NCBI RefSeq assembly: GCF_001570545.1
Contig: NZ_BBXD01000024.1
Coordinates: 62,001 to 126,000 of the forward strand
DNA from: Herbidospora mongoliensis
GTDB lineage: Bacteria > Actinomycetota > Actinomycetes > Streptosporangiales > Streptosporangiaceae
Reading direction: 5' to 3'
Length of the DNA stretch: 64,000 nt
Shown here: positions 9,790 through 16,177 of the stretch, piece after piece
Layout of the letters: each line of letters starts with the position of its first letter
Numbering within the stretch: the stretch's first letter is position 1
The notes under the pieces: generated by a model
What the model saw: only the letters and a program-made list of their open reading frames with translations
Database searches by the model: none
Told to the model about the DNA's origin: nothing
Position numbers and translations under genes: made by a program

Positions 9790-12700
9790 GTGGCGATGAG
9801 GCTTCGCGTTCTCGGTCCGCTCGAAATCACGGTCGACGGCGCGTCCGTGCCGCTGCGGTCGGAGAAGCAGCGGCTCCTGCTGGCCCTGCTGATCGGCAAC
9901 GCCAACGCCCCCACGGCGGGCTCACGCCTGATCGGCGCGCTGTGGGAGGAACCGCCCGCGTCCGCGCACGAGAACCTCCGGCTGTACGTCTACCATCTGC
10001 GCAAGGCCCTGGGAGACCGGGACCGGGTGGTCCGGCATCCGTCCGGTTACGCCCTCTCCGTCGGCGCCGGCGAGCTCGACGCGGCCGACTTCGAGGCGCT
10101 CACGGCCGAAGGCGCCCGCGCGATGAACGGCGGCGACCCGACCACCGGACGCCGGCTGCTGGCCAGGGCGCTGGAACTGTGGCGGGGCCCGGCGTACGGC
10201 AACCTCGCCGACCACCCCGCCATCTGGCCCGCCGCGACCCGTCTCGAAGAGGCCCGCTTGCGCGCGGCCGAGTTACGGATCACCGCCGACCTGACGCTGG
10301 GCCGCCACGAGGATCTCATCGGCGAGCTCACCGGCCTGGTCGCCGAACACCCGACCCGCGAACGGCTGCGGGCCCATCTCATGCTGGCGCTGCACCGCGC
10401 CGGACGGCGGGCCGAGGCCCTGGAGACCTTCCGCGAGGGGCGGCGCGTCCTCATCGGCGAACTCGGGCTGGAGCCCGGCGCCGAACTGCGCGCCCTGCAC
10501 GAGGAGATCCTGCGCGGCGACTCCGGGGTGCCCGCGCCGCGCCCGGCCGAGCCGAAGACCAGCCCGAACCTGTTCCCCACCCCGGCGCAGCTCCCCCACG
10601 ACGTCGCCGACTTCGTCGGCCGGGCCGACGAGCTCACCGAACTCGACCGGCTCCTGGACCTGCGCCGCCGTCAGGGGGTCCCGGCCTTCCTCGGGCTCAC
10701 CGGGATGGGCGGCGTCGGCAAGACCGGGCTCGCGGTCCACTGGGCCCACCGCGTGGCCGGCCGGTTCACCGACGGTCAGCTCTACGTCGACCTGCGCGGC
10801 TACGCCGAGGACGCCGAACCGCTGGCGCCCCGGCAGGTGGTCGACCGGTTCCTGCGGGCGCTCGGCGTGCCGGGCAGCCGGATCCCCGACGACGTCGACG
10901 AGCGCGCCGGGCTGCTGCGCAGCGTGCTGTCGCGGCGGCGGGTCCTGCTCGTGCTCGACAACGCGCGCGACGCCGGGCAGGTCCGGCCGCTGCTGCCCGG
11001 CAGCCCCGGGTGCGCGGTCATGGTGACCAGCCGCGACGGCCTCGACGGGCTGGTCGCCCAGGAGCGCGCCGACATCCTGCGCGTCGACACCCTCGGCGAC
11101 CGGGAGGGGGTGGCCGTGCTGGCCGGGCTCGCTGGTGGCGCGGTCGACCCGGCCGACCCCGAGCTGGCCCGGCTGAGCGAGCTGTGCGGCGGGCTGCCGC
11201 TGGCGCTGCGCATCGCGGGCGCGCGGCTGGCCGGGCGCAGCCGCCTGACCGCCGGCGTCCTGGCCGGTCACCTGACCGACGAGCGGAACCGGCTCAGCGA
11301 GCTCAGCCACGGCGGGGTGCGGGTGCGGGCCAACTTCGGGCTCAGCTACCGCGACCTCGACCCGGCGGCGGCGACCCTGTTCCGGCGGCTCAGCCTGCTC
11401 GGCGTGCCCGACTTCGGCGAATGGGCTGGCGGACCGCTGCTCGGCATCGCCCGCGAGCCGCTCGGCGAGCTGTTCGAGCAGCTCGTCGCCGCCCAGCTCC
11501 TCGAAGTCGTGGCGCAGGAGCACGCCGGCGGGGTGCGCTACCGCTTCCACGACCTGGTCCGGCTGTTCGCCCGCGAACGCGCGCTGGAGGAGGACGACGA
11601 GAGCGCCCGCGCCGAGGCGATGGCCCGGTCGCTCGGCACCTGGCTGGCGCTGGCGCAGGAGGCCCACCGCCGCGAATACGGCGGCGACTTCGCCGTGTTG
11701 CGCGGCGGCACGCCTCGCCGCCTGCCCGATCCCGCGCTGGCCGACGCGCTGCTGGGCGAGCCGATCGAGTGGCTGGCCGCCGAGCGGGCCGGTCTCGTGT
11801 CGGCCGTCTCGCAGGCCGCCGACCTGGGGCTGGCGTCGCTGGCCTGGGAGCTGGCGATGACGTGCGTGACGCTGTTCGAGGCCCGCAGCCTGTTCGACGA
11901 CTGGCGCTCCACCCACGAGATCGCGCTCGCCGCCGCCCACGCCGCGGGCGACCGGCTCGGCGAGGCCGCGATGGTGTACGGACTGGGCAGCCTGGCCCTC
12001 TTCCGGCAGGAGTACGCCTCGGCGGCCGAACAGCTCGAAGACGCCTCGGCCCGCTTCGAGGCGATCGATTCGGACCACGGCGTGGGGCTGACGCTGCGCA
12101 ACCTCGCCCTGCTCGACCGCATCACGGGCACGCCGGAACGCGCCCACCACCGCTACAAGGAGGCCGCCGACCTGCTCGGAGAGGCCGGCGACCGGGCCGC
12201 CCAGGCCCACGCGGGCATCGGGCTCGCCCAGATCAAACTGGAGGAGGGCGTGTTCGCCGAGGCCGAGGCGCTGCTGCGCGACTCGCTGCGCACCTTCGAG
12301 GACATCGGCAACCGGCGCGGCCAGGCGCAGGCGCTGTTCCGGCTCGGCGACGCCTACGTCCGGCAGGAGCAACCGGCCCCCGCCCGTGACTCCTTCGCCG
12401 CCGCGCTGCCGCTGGTGCGCGCCATCGGCGACCTCGTCGGCGAGGCCTACCTGCTACGCGGCCTCGGTCAGGCCCAGCTCGCCGCCGGGGAGCGCACCGA
12501 CGCCGAGACGTCGATGAAGGCCGCCGTCGCCGCCGCGCAACGGGTCGGCGACCAGTTCGCCGAGGCCAGCGCCTCACTCGGACTCGGCCGCCTGTACGAG
12601 TCCGGCGACGACCTCGGCGCCGCGGTGCCCCATCTCGAACGTTCGGTGACATTGTTCGCCGAGATGGACAACACCACCTGGCGGGCCCGCGCAATGGACG

Positions 12701-12840
12701 CCCTCGCCATCACCCTCCGCAGAGTGGGTGACGACGAGGCCGCGCGGGCCCTGTGGGAGCGGGCCTGCTCCCTGCTCGACGGCCTCGACTCCCCCGAGGC
12801 CGCGAGACAGGCGGCGGAACTCAGGTCCCGCCTCGAGTAG
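9790..12840 (+). CDS. AfsR/SARP-family regulator with BTAD, NB-ARC and TPR domains
   Basis: A 1016-aa one-component regulator. Residues 1-95 form the OmpR-type winged helix of SARPs (MRLRVLGPLEITVDG ... LRLYVYHLRKALG). Residues 100-250 are the bacterial transcriptional activation domain. An NB-ARC ATPase follows, with Walker A GMGGVGKTG near 305, Walker B RRVLLVLDNAR and a GLPLALRIAGARLAG box. The C-terminal half is helical TPR repeats. Such SARPs bind heptameric direct repeats next to the -10 and recruit RNA polymerase. The start may be GTG 9790 or ATG 9796 (AAGG 5 nt upstream of the latter). It is divergent to the RHS operon and convergent to the peptide genes, and both carry matching repeat promoters, so it is the obvious candidate regulator. 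Confidence 0.93.
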   Translation: MAMRLRVLGPLEITVDGASVPLRSEKQRLLLALLIGNANAPTAGSRLIGALWEEPPASAHENLRLYVYHLRKALGDRDRVVRHPSGYALSVGAGELDAADFEALTAEGARAMNGGDPTTGRRLLARALELWRGPAYGNLADHPAIWPAATRLEEARLRAAELRITADLTLGRHEDLIGELTGLVAEHPTRERLRAHLMLALHRAGRRAEALETFREGRRVLIGELGLEPGAELRALHEEILRGDSGVPAPRPAEPKTSPNLFPTPAQLPHDVADFVGRADELTELDRLLDLRRRQGVPAFLGLTGMGGVGKTGLAVHWAHRVAGRFTDGQLYVDLRGYAEDAEPLAPRQVVDRFLRALGVPGSRIPDDVDERAGLLRSVLSRRRVLLVLDNARDAGQVRPLLPGSPGCAVMVTSRDGLDGLVAQERADILRVDTLGDREGVAVLAGLAGGAVDPADPELARLSELCGGLPLALRIAGARLAGRSRLTAGVLAGHLTDERNRLSELSHGGVRVRANFGLSYRDLDPAAATLFRRLSLLGVPDFGEWAGGPLLGIAREPLGELFEQLVAAQLLEVVAQEHAGGVRYRFHDLVRLFARERALEEDDESARAEAMARSLGTWLALAQEAHRREYGGDFAVLRGGTPRRLPDPALADALLGEPIEWLAAERAGLVSAVSQAADLGLASLAWELAMTCVTLFEARSLFDDWRSTHEIALAAAHAAGDRLGEAAMVYGLGSLALFRQEYASAAEQLEDASARFEAIDSDHGVGLTLRNLALLDRITGTPERAHHRYKEAADLLGEAGDRAAQAHAGIGLAQIKLEEGVFAEAEALLRDSLRTFEDIGNRRGQAQALFRLGDAYVRQEQPAPARDSFAAALPLVRAIGDLVGEAYLLRGLGQAQLAAGERTDAETSMKAAVAAAQRVGDQFAEASASLGLGRLYESGDDLGAAVPHLERSVTLFAEMDNTTWRARAMDALAITLRRVGDDEAARALWERACSLLDGLDSPEAARQAAELRSRLE

Positions 12841-12868
12841 ACCCCTCACATCCATCGGCCGCAGGTGG

Positions 12869-13063
12869 TCACCCCATCGGCTTGTTGCCCCAGTGCATGT
12901 TCTCTCCGGGCCGCTCCTTGACGTGGTCGAGCGGCACGCACCACTCGTACCGGTCGCAACCGGCCGGCGGCGGCAGACCCGCTGCCGCCGGCGCGCTCAG
13001 GCCCACGAGCGCACCGGCGGTCAGCGCGAAGGCGGCGAGAACTGCTTTCGTGCTCTTCCTCAT
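12869..13063 (-). CDS. Secreted NMHWGN peptide 1 (64 aa), class A
   Basis: ATG at 13063 with GGGGGAG 5 nt upstream. A Sec signal (KAVLAAFALTAGALVGL, APAAA cleavage near residue 28) leaves a mature peptide of about 36 aa. That peptide has a Cys-x5-Cys pair (CDRYEWC) and ends GENMHWGNKPMG. The NMHWGN hexamer is identical in three neighbouring genes, and the C-terminal pattern MHWGN-x-P-x-G is shared with peptide 3. It is monocistronic from its own SARP-type promoter. I recognise no family; it could be a signal peptide, bacteriocin or surface peptide. The conservation across four paralogues with otherwise different mature sequences makes a real gene very likely. Confidence 0.85.
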   Translation of the reverse strand: MRKSTKAVLAAFALTAGALVGLSAPAAAGLPPPAGCDRYEWCVPLDHVKERPGENMHWGNKPMG

Positions 13064-13091
13064 GGTCACTCCCCCGTGCGAGACGCGCCCC

Positions 13092-13123
13092 AGAATCACA
13101 CGGCTCCGTATATCGGGCGTATA
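13092..13123 (-). promoter_or_regulatory. SARP-type promoter of peptide gene 1
   Basis: Minus strand: TATACGC (13123-13117), 4-nt spacer CCGA, TATACGG (13112-13106), 8 nt, then GATTCT (13097-13092) as the -10. The start codon is 28 bp further on. This is the same architecture as at 13789, 13984, 14424 and 9669. Confidence 0.75.
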
Positions 13124-13169
13124 GCGAAGGCGCGAGACGCGGATGGCCGAGCGACTCCGCCCCGAGTGA

Positions 13170-13319
13170 TCACTCGACGCACTCTCCGTTGCCCCAGTGC
13201 ATGTTCTCGGGGCACGTGTTGAAGTGCCACGGCGCCGCCGAGGCCGGTGCGCCTGCTGTCGTCAGCGCGCCGATGGTCAGCGTGAAGGCGATCAGGGCAG
13301 CTTTCAGGCTCTTGTTCAT
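13170..13319 (-). CDS. Secreted NMHWGN peptide 2 (49 aa), class B
   Basis: ATG at 13319 with AGGGA upstream, only 19 nt after the stop of peptide 3, so it is the last gene of a three-gene operon. The signal peptide (KAALIAFTLTIGALTTAGAPASA) is cut after residue 28 and leaves a 21-aa product, the smallest of the set. In it the motif sits in a Cys-bounded loop, C-PE-NMHWGN-GE-C, that could close by a disulfide. Peptide 4 has the same spacing (C-x2-NMHWGN-x2-C). Function is unknown. The loop looks like the conserved core of the family. Confidence 0.85.
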   Translation of the reverse strand: MNKSLKAALIAFTLTIGALTTAGAPASAAPWHFNTCPENMHWGNGECVE

Positions 13320-13338
13320 CGTGGTTCCCTGGTCACTT

Positions 13339-13527
13339 TCAGCCGGTGGGGTGGTTGCCCCAGTGCATGTTCTCGTCGGGCGCGTCGACGCAGGTATCGG
13401 TGTACTCCTCACAGGTGGGCGGAACGGGCACCTTCGGCAGCGCGAACGCGGGCGAGGCGGCGCCCCCGAGCGCGCCCACAGTCAGCGCCGCGACGACCAG
13501 CGCCTTCGTGCGCCGCTTCACCTTCAC
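13339..13527 (-). CDS. Secreted NMHWGN peptide 3 (62 aa), class A
   Basis: The GTG start at 13527 overlaps the TGA of peptide 4 as GTGA, so it is translationally coupled. A Lys/Arg-rich n-region (VKVKRRTK), a hydrophobic core (ALVVAALTVGALGGAA) and an SPAFA site form the signal peptide. The mature part of about 33 aa has a Cys-x6-Cys pair (CEEYTDTC) and ends DENMHWGNHPTG, which aligns with the end of peptide 1. It is the middle gene of the three-peptide operon driven from 13789-13820. Confidence 0.83.
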   Translation of the reverse strand: MKVKRRTKALVVAALTVGALGGAASPAFALPKVPVPPTCEEYTDTCVDAPDENMHWGNHPTG

Positions 13528-13760
13528 TCGTCGCCCCCGTCCGCATCGCCGTCGATGTCGTTGCCGCATTCGGGGTTGCCCCAGTGCATGTTGTCCCCGC
13601 ACACAATGGGGTTTGTCGGGTATTTGGTGGGATCGTCGAAGCGGATGCCGATGATGGTGCCGTCGGACGGTCCGAGGGCCGCAGCGGGCGCGCTGAGTGC
13701 CCCCAGAGCACCGACCGTCAACGCGAAGATGGTCAGGCCCGCTTTTGCTCTTTCCTTCAT
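13524..13760 (-). CDS. Secreted NMHWGN peptide 4 (78 aa), class B
   Basis: First gene of the three-peptide operon, ATG at 13760 with GGGGGA upstream. The signal peptide (KAGLTIFALTVGALGALSAPAAA) resembles those of the other paralogues. The mature part of about 50 aa has an N-terminal extension, then C-GD-NMHWGN-PE-C with the same Cys spacing as peptide 2, then an acidic tail (DIDGDADGGDE). The acidic tail is unique to this member. No known family is recognised. Confidence 0.85.
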   Translation of the reverse strand: MKERAKAGLTIFALTVGALGALSAPAAALGPSDGTIIGIRFDDPTKYPTNPIVCGDNMHWGNPECGNDIDGDADGGDE

Positions 13761-13788
13761 GGTGGTCCCCCGTCAGAGGTGAGAGGCC

Positions 13789-13820
13789 AGAGTGGCACGA
13801 CGGCGTATAACCGGCGTATA
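13789..13820 (-). promoter_or_regulatory. SARP-type promoter of the three-peptide operon
   Basis: Minus strand: TATACGC (13820-13814), spacer CGGT, TATACGC (13809-13803), 8 nt, then CACTCT (13794-13789). The repeats are identical and 11 bp apart. The start codon of peptide 4 is 28 bp downstream. Confidence 0.78.
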
Positions 13821-13828
13821 TCCACTCG

Positions 13829-13954
13829 TCAGTCCACCGCGATGTGGCCGGCCAGAACCCCGTTCACATCCTCCGGAGCGGCGGCCCAGCCGCCGACTCC
13901 CGCCACGAGGGCCAGAGCGATTGAGGCGATGATCGCCTTTGTACGACTCCGCAT
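13829..13954 (-). CDS. 41-aa secreted peptide without the NMHWGN motif
   Basis: ATG at 13954 has a good GGAGG site 5 nt upstream and its own SARP-type promoter at 13984-14015. The protein is a signal peptide (RSRTKAIIASIALALVAGVG, cleavage near WAAA) followed by only about 15 residues, PEDVNGVLAGHIAVD. The n-region and core resemble the NMHWGN peptides, but motif and cysteines are absent. It may be a diverged or decayed paralogue or a distinct small signal. The matching promoter and ribosome site are the main support that it is a gene. Confidence 0.65.
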   Translation of the reverse strand: MRSRTKAIIASIALALVAGVGGWAAAPEDVNGVLAGHIAVD

Positions 13955-13983
13955 ACCAACCTCCGGGTTGATGGTGGAAAAGC

Positions 13984-14015
13984 AGAGTCGCACACCCACG
14001 TATAAGCGACGTATA
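13984..14015 (-). promoter_or_regulatory. SARP-type promoter of the 41-aa peptide gene
   Basis: Minus strand: TATACGT (14015-14009), spacer CGCT, TATACGT (14004-13998), 8 nt, then GACTCT (13989-13984). Both heptamers carry T in the last position here, and the spacing is identical to the other sites. Confidence 0.75.
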
Positions 14016-14028
14016 CGCGGAGGTCAGA

Positions 14029-14388
14029 TCAGGTGGGGCCAATCCACCCAGCGGTCTGCACCTTGGTCGGCCCCATCCACCCGGCCGTCTGCGCCTTCGT
14101 CGGGCCGATCCACGCGGCGGGCTGAACCTTCGTCGGGCCGACCCAGGCGGGCTTCGCGGCGCTGCCCGGACCAACCCAGGCAGACTTCGTGACGCTACCC
14201 GGGCCCACCCAGGCCGCGAGCTTCGCGCTCCCCGGCCCCACCCAGGCCGCGAGCTTGGCGCTGCCCGGACCGACCCAGGCCTGGATCTTGCCGATCGACC
14301 AGTGCATGTCGGCGGTCGCCGCGGTGGCGCCCAGGCCCCCGATGACCAGAGCGGCAGCGGCGACGAGGTTCTTGGTATGGTTTCGCAT
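14029..14388 (-). CDS. Secreted MHW peptide with eight W-[VIM]-G-P repeats (119 aa)
   Basis: ATG at 14388 with GGGGAG upstream and a SARP-type promoter at 14424-14455. Residues 1-26 are a signal peptide ending ATAATA. The mature protein opens DMHWSIGKIQ, a variant of the family's MHW motif now at the N-terminus. Residues 37-119 are seven full 11-residue repeats and a partial eighth. Early copies read AWVGPGSAKLA, middle copies AWVGPTKVQPA, and the last ones GWMGPTKVQTA and GWIGPT. Periodic identical cores behind a leader resemble multi-core precursor peptides, but no modifying enzyme is adjacent. A repetitive surface or matrix peptide is the alternative. Confidence 0.85.
   Translation of the reverse strand: MRNHTKNLVAAAALVIGGLGATAATADMHWSIGKIQAWVGPGSAKLAAWVGPGSAKLAAWVGPGSVTKSAWVGPGSAAKPAWVGPTKVQPAAWIGPTKAQTAGWMGPTKVQTAGWIGPT
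14032..14280 (-). repeat. 33-bp tandem coding repeats (W-[VIM]-G-P units)
   Basis: Seven 33-bp units and one partial unit encode the 11-residue repeats. The two units nearest the start encode identical peptides and the later ones drift, which fits expansion by tandem duplication inside the gene. Confidence 0.85.
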
Positions 14389-14423
14389 GTTTACTCCCCG
14401 TTTGCGTTCTTCGGTGTGACCTC

Positions 14424-14455
14424 AGAATTACACTCGGGCGTATACTCTGCGTATA
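14424..14455 (-). promoter_or_regulatory. SARP-type promoter of the W-G-P repeat peptide gene
   Basis: Minus strand: TATACGC (14455-14449), spacer AGAG, TATACGC (14444-14438), 8 nt, then AATTCT (14429-14424). The start codon is 35 bp downstream. Confidence 0.78.
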
Positions 14456-14463
14456 TTGCCTGA

Positions 14464-15318
14464 TTACGGGCGGTGTACGGAAATTTCGACATCCACCCCG
14501 AGCGAGCCGAGCTCCCGTGCGGCCTCCGCGAGCGACAGCCGGACCAGGGGGAAGATCCGTTCCGGCGGCACCGGTGTGGCCGTGAGCAGTGCGAACACCA
14601 TAGACGACGGCCGGAACCTGGTGCCGACCTTCCGGCGGCCGAGGCTCGCCGACTCGACCTGACCGGCGAACCGGGCCCGCGTCTCCCGCGAGGTCGCCAG
14701 GGAACGGGCCGACGCCAGCGCCCCCCGCACGGTGAAGCCGAGGTCGGCGACCGTGGTGACGTGGACCAGGTCGCCCGTCTCGGTGAGCAGGTCGCCGAAC
14801 TCGCCGCCGAGAGGGAGCAGGCCGGGGTGGAGGTTCCCGGCGTTGCCCGCGTAGGAGGCGGGCGAGTCGCCGGGCAGCCAGGCGGGCAGGTCGGGCCGGG
14901 TCCCGAAGAGAGGGCGGATCTCGTCGAGGGCGGCGGCCAGCGCGGCGGGGTCGAGTTCACGCCAGTCGCCGTCGACCAGCGCCCAGCGGTCGTCCACGAC
15001 CGCCTGGAGCCAGGCCGGCACCCGCGCTCCCCCGATGTCCTTCGGGCCGGCGTACATGCGGATGATCCCCGACCGGAGCGCGGCCACCCGCCGGCCCTCG
15101 GGCTGGAGGAGGGCGCGCTCCAGCAGGTAGGCGACGTCGACGGTGTCGCGGAAGCCCGCCACGCTGCCCACCTTGACGCGGAAGCGGTCTGCCCGGGGCA
15201 GGGCGGCACGGCAGGCCGGCGGCACGACGACCTGCCAGGACACGTCGGTCACTCCCATGGATGTGTCGAGGCGGGCGTCGAGTTCGGCCCGGGGTAAGGG
15301 CGGCTGGCAGCGGCTCAT
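14464..15318 (-). CDS. Hypothetical protein, 284 aa
   Basis: I do not recognise this protein. The start is placed at ATG 15318 (MSRCQPPLPRAELD), preceded by a purine-rich GAGAGAGA; an in-frame extension reaches upstream into the intergenic region but has no sign of use. The sequence is soluble, without signal peptide or membrane segments. It has conserved-looking blocks such as SGIIRMYAGPKDIGG, a linker rich in Pro/Gly, and a C-terminal helix-strand (RLSLAEAARELGSLGVDVEISV). It is divergent from the four-gene helicase operon and directly upstream of the peptide cluster on the same strand, but it lacks the SARP repeats. Confidence 0.65.
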   Translation of the reverse strand: MSRCQPPLPRAELDARLDTSMGVTDVSWQVVVPPACRAALPRADRFRVKVGSVAGFRDTVDVAYLLERALLQPEGRRVAALRSGIIRMYAGPKDIGGARVPAWLQAVVDDRWALVDGDWRELDPAALAAALDEIRPLFGTRPDLPAWLPGDSPASYAGNAGNLHPGLLPLGGEFGDLLTETGDLVHVTTVADLGFTVRGALASARSLATSRETRARFAGQVESASLGRRKVGTRFRPSSMVFALLTATPVPPERIFPLVRLSLAEAARELGSLGVDVEISVHRP

Positions 15319-15360
15319 GGGTTCTCTCTCTTCTCGCGGGTCACAGCCGTGAACATAATG

Positions 15361-15386
15361 CTGGAATTTACTGGAAGCAACTGGAA
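15361..15386. repeat. Three CTGGAA direct repeats at 10-bp spacing
   Basis: CTGGAA occurs at 15361, 15371 and 15381, one helical turn apart, between the divergent genes starting at 15318 and 15428. Such phased repeats are a plausible binding site for a regulator of the helicase operon. Confidence 0.4.
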
Positions 15387-15427
15387 TAGCTTGGCTTTCC
15401 GTGGGGGCGCTGTTAAGGTGCGGAAAC

Positions 15428-16177
15428 GTGGATCTGGACGGGCTGGAAGCACAGATGGGGAAACTGAGGACGGCCATCCGGCAAGCCACGGCGGCCGGTC
15501 GGCACGCCGAGGCGCGGGCGCTACGGGCCCGGTTGCGGGAGGCCGAACGTCAGTGGGACACCGGGGTCGAGCAACCCTCGGCCCAGCCCCCGCTGGTTCC
15601 GGTCCGCGAACAGGTCCACCGGGCGCTGACCCTGCTCGGCGCCCCGACCGCCGCGAAGATGATCGTCGCGGTCGACGAGTCGTTCTTCGGCGGCCAGATG
15701 GCCAACACCCAGCTCACCAGCCTCCGGCGGGACGAGGAGAAGTCCTACCGATCGGCGCCCGGCGCCCGGCCCTACTACCTGTGCGCGGCGCTGACCTCCG
15801 AACTTCTGTCACCGGCACGCGGTTTACTGGCGCTCAGCACATGGGAGCTGCCGCAGCGGATCATCGGGCCGCTGAGCCCCCGCACCGACTTCCTCACCTC
15901 GGCCATCCGGCTCGCCGAACACCTGATGCGGCTCGAGAGCGCCTCGACGGGGGCGTTCCGGCTGCTGGGGCAGCTGGCGCAGAACATCCCGGGGGGCGGC
16001 GACGGCTTCGGGCCGGCCGATCCGGCCAAGGTGATCGCCGCGGCGGGGGCGGAGCTGGCCGTACACCAGGAGAGGGATCAGATGGACAGGCGCGAGGCGG
16101 CCGCGCGGGCGGCCGACCGGCTCAAGCCGGTCGAGCGGCTCTTCGGTACCGGGCTGAAGTCGGTGAGGTCGGCGTGA
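15428..16177 (+). CDS. Coiled-coil/winged-helix-like protein, first gene of the helicase-nuclease operon
   Basis: A 249-aa protein starting at GTG 15428 with AAGG 9 nt upstream. Residues 1-45 are a charged coiled coil (LEAQMGKLRTAIRQATAAGR...). After a Pro-rich linker comes REQVHRALTLLGAPTAAKMI, a helix-rich stretch like the beginning of a winged-helix domain, and a beta/alpha section with SLRRDEEKSYR. The C-terminus is again helical. I cannot assign a family. It overlaps the next gene as GTGA (16174-16177), so it belongs to the same complex or pathway as the nuclease-like and helicase proteins. Confidence 0.75.
   Translation: MDLDGLEAQMGKLRTAIRQATAAGRHAEARALRARLREAERQWDTGVEQPSAQPPLVPVREQVHRALTLLGAPTAAKMIVAVDESFFGGQMANTQLTSLRRDEEKSYRSAPGARPYYLCAALTSELLSPARGLLALSTWELPQRIIGPLSPRTDFLTSAIRLAEHLMRLESASTGAFRLLGQLAQNIPGGGDGFGPADPAKVIAAAGAELAVHQERDQMDRREAAARAADRLKPVERLFGTGLKSVRSA

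Noticed and set aside
14032..14280. 33-bp repeats as a possible CRISPR array
   Set aside because: Repeats are contiguous with no unique spacers and keep one reading frame with an 11-residue protein period; no cas genes are near apart from a Cas4-like protein in an unrelated operon.
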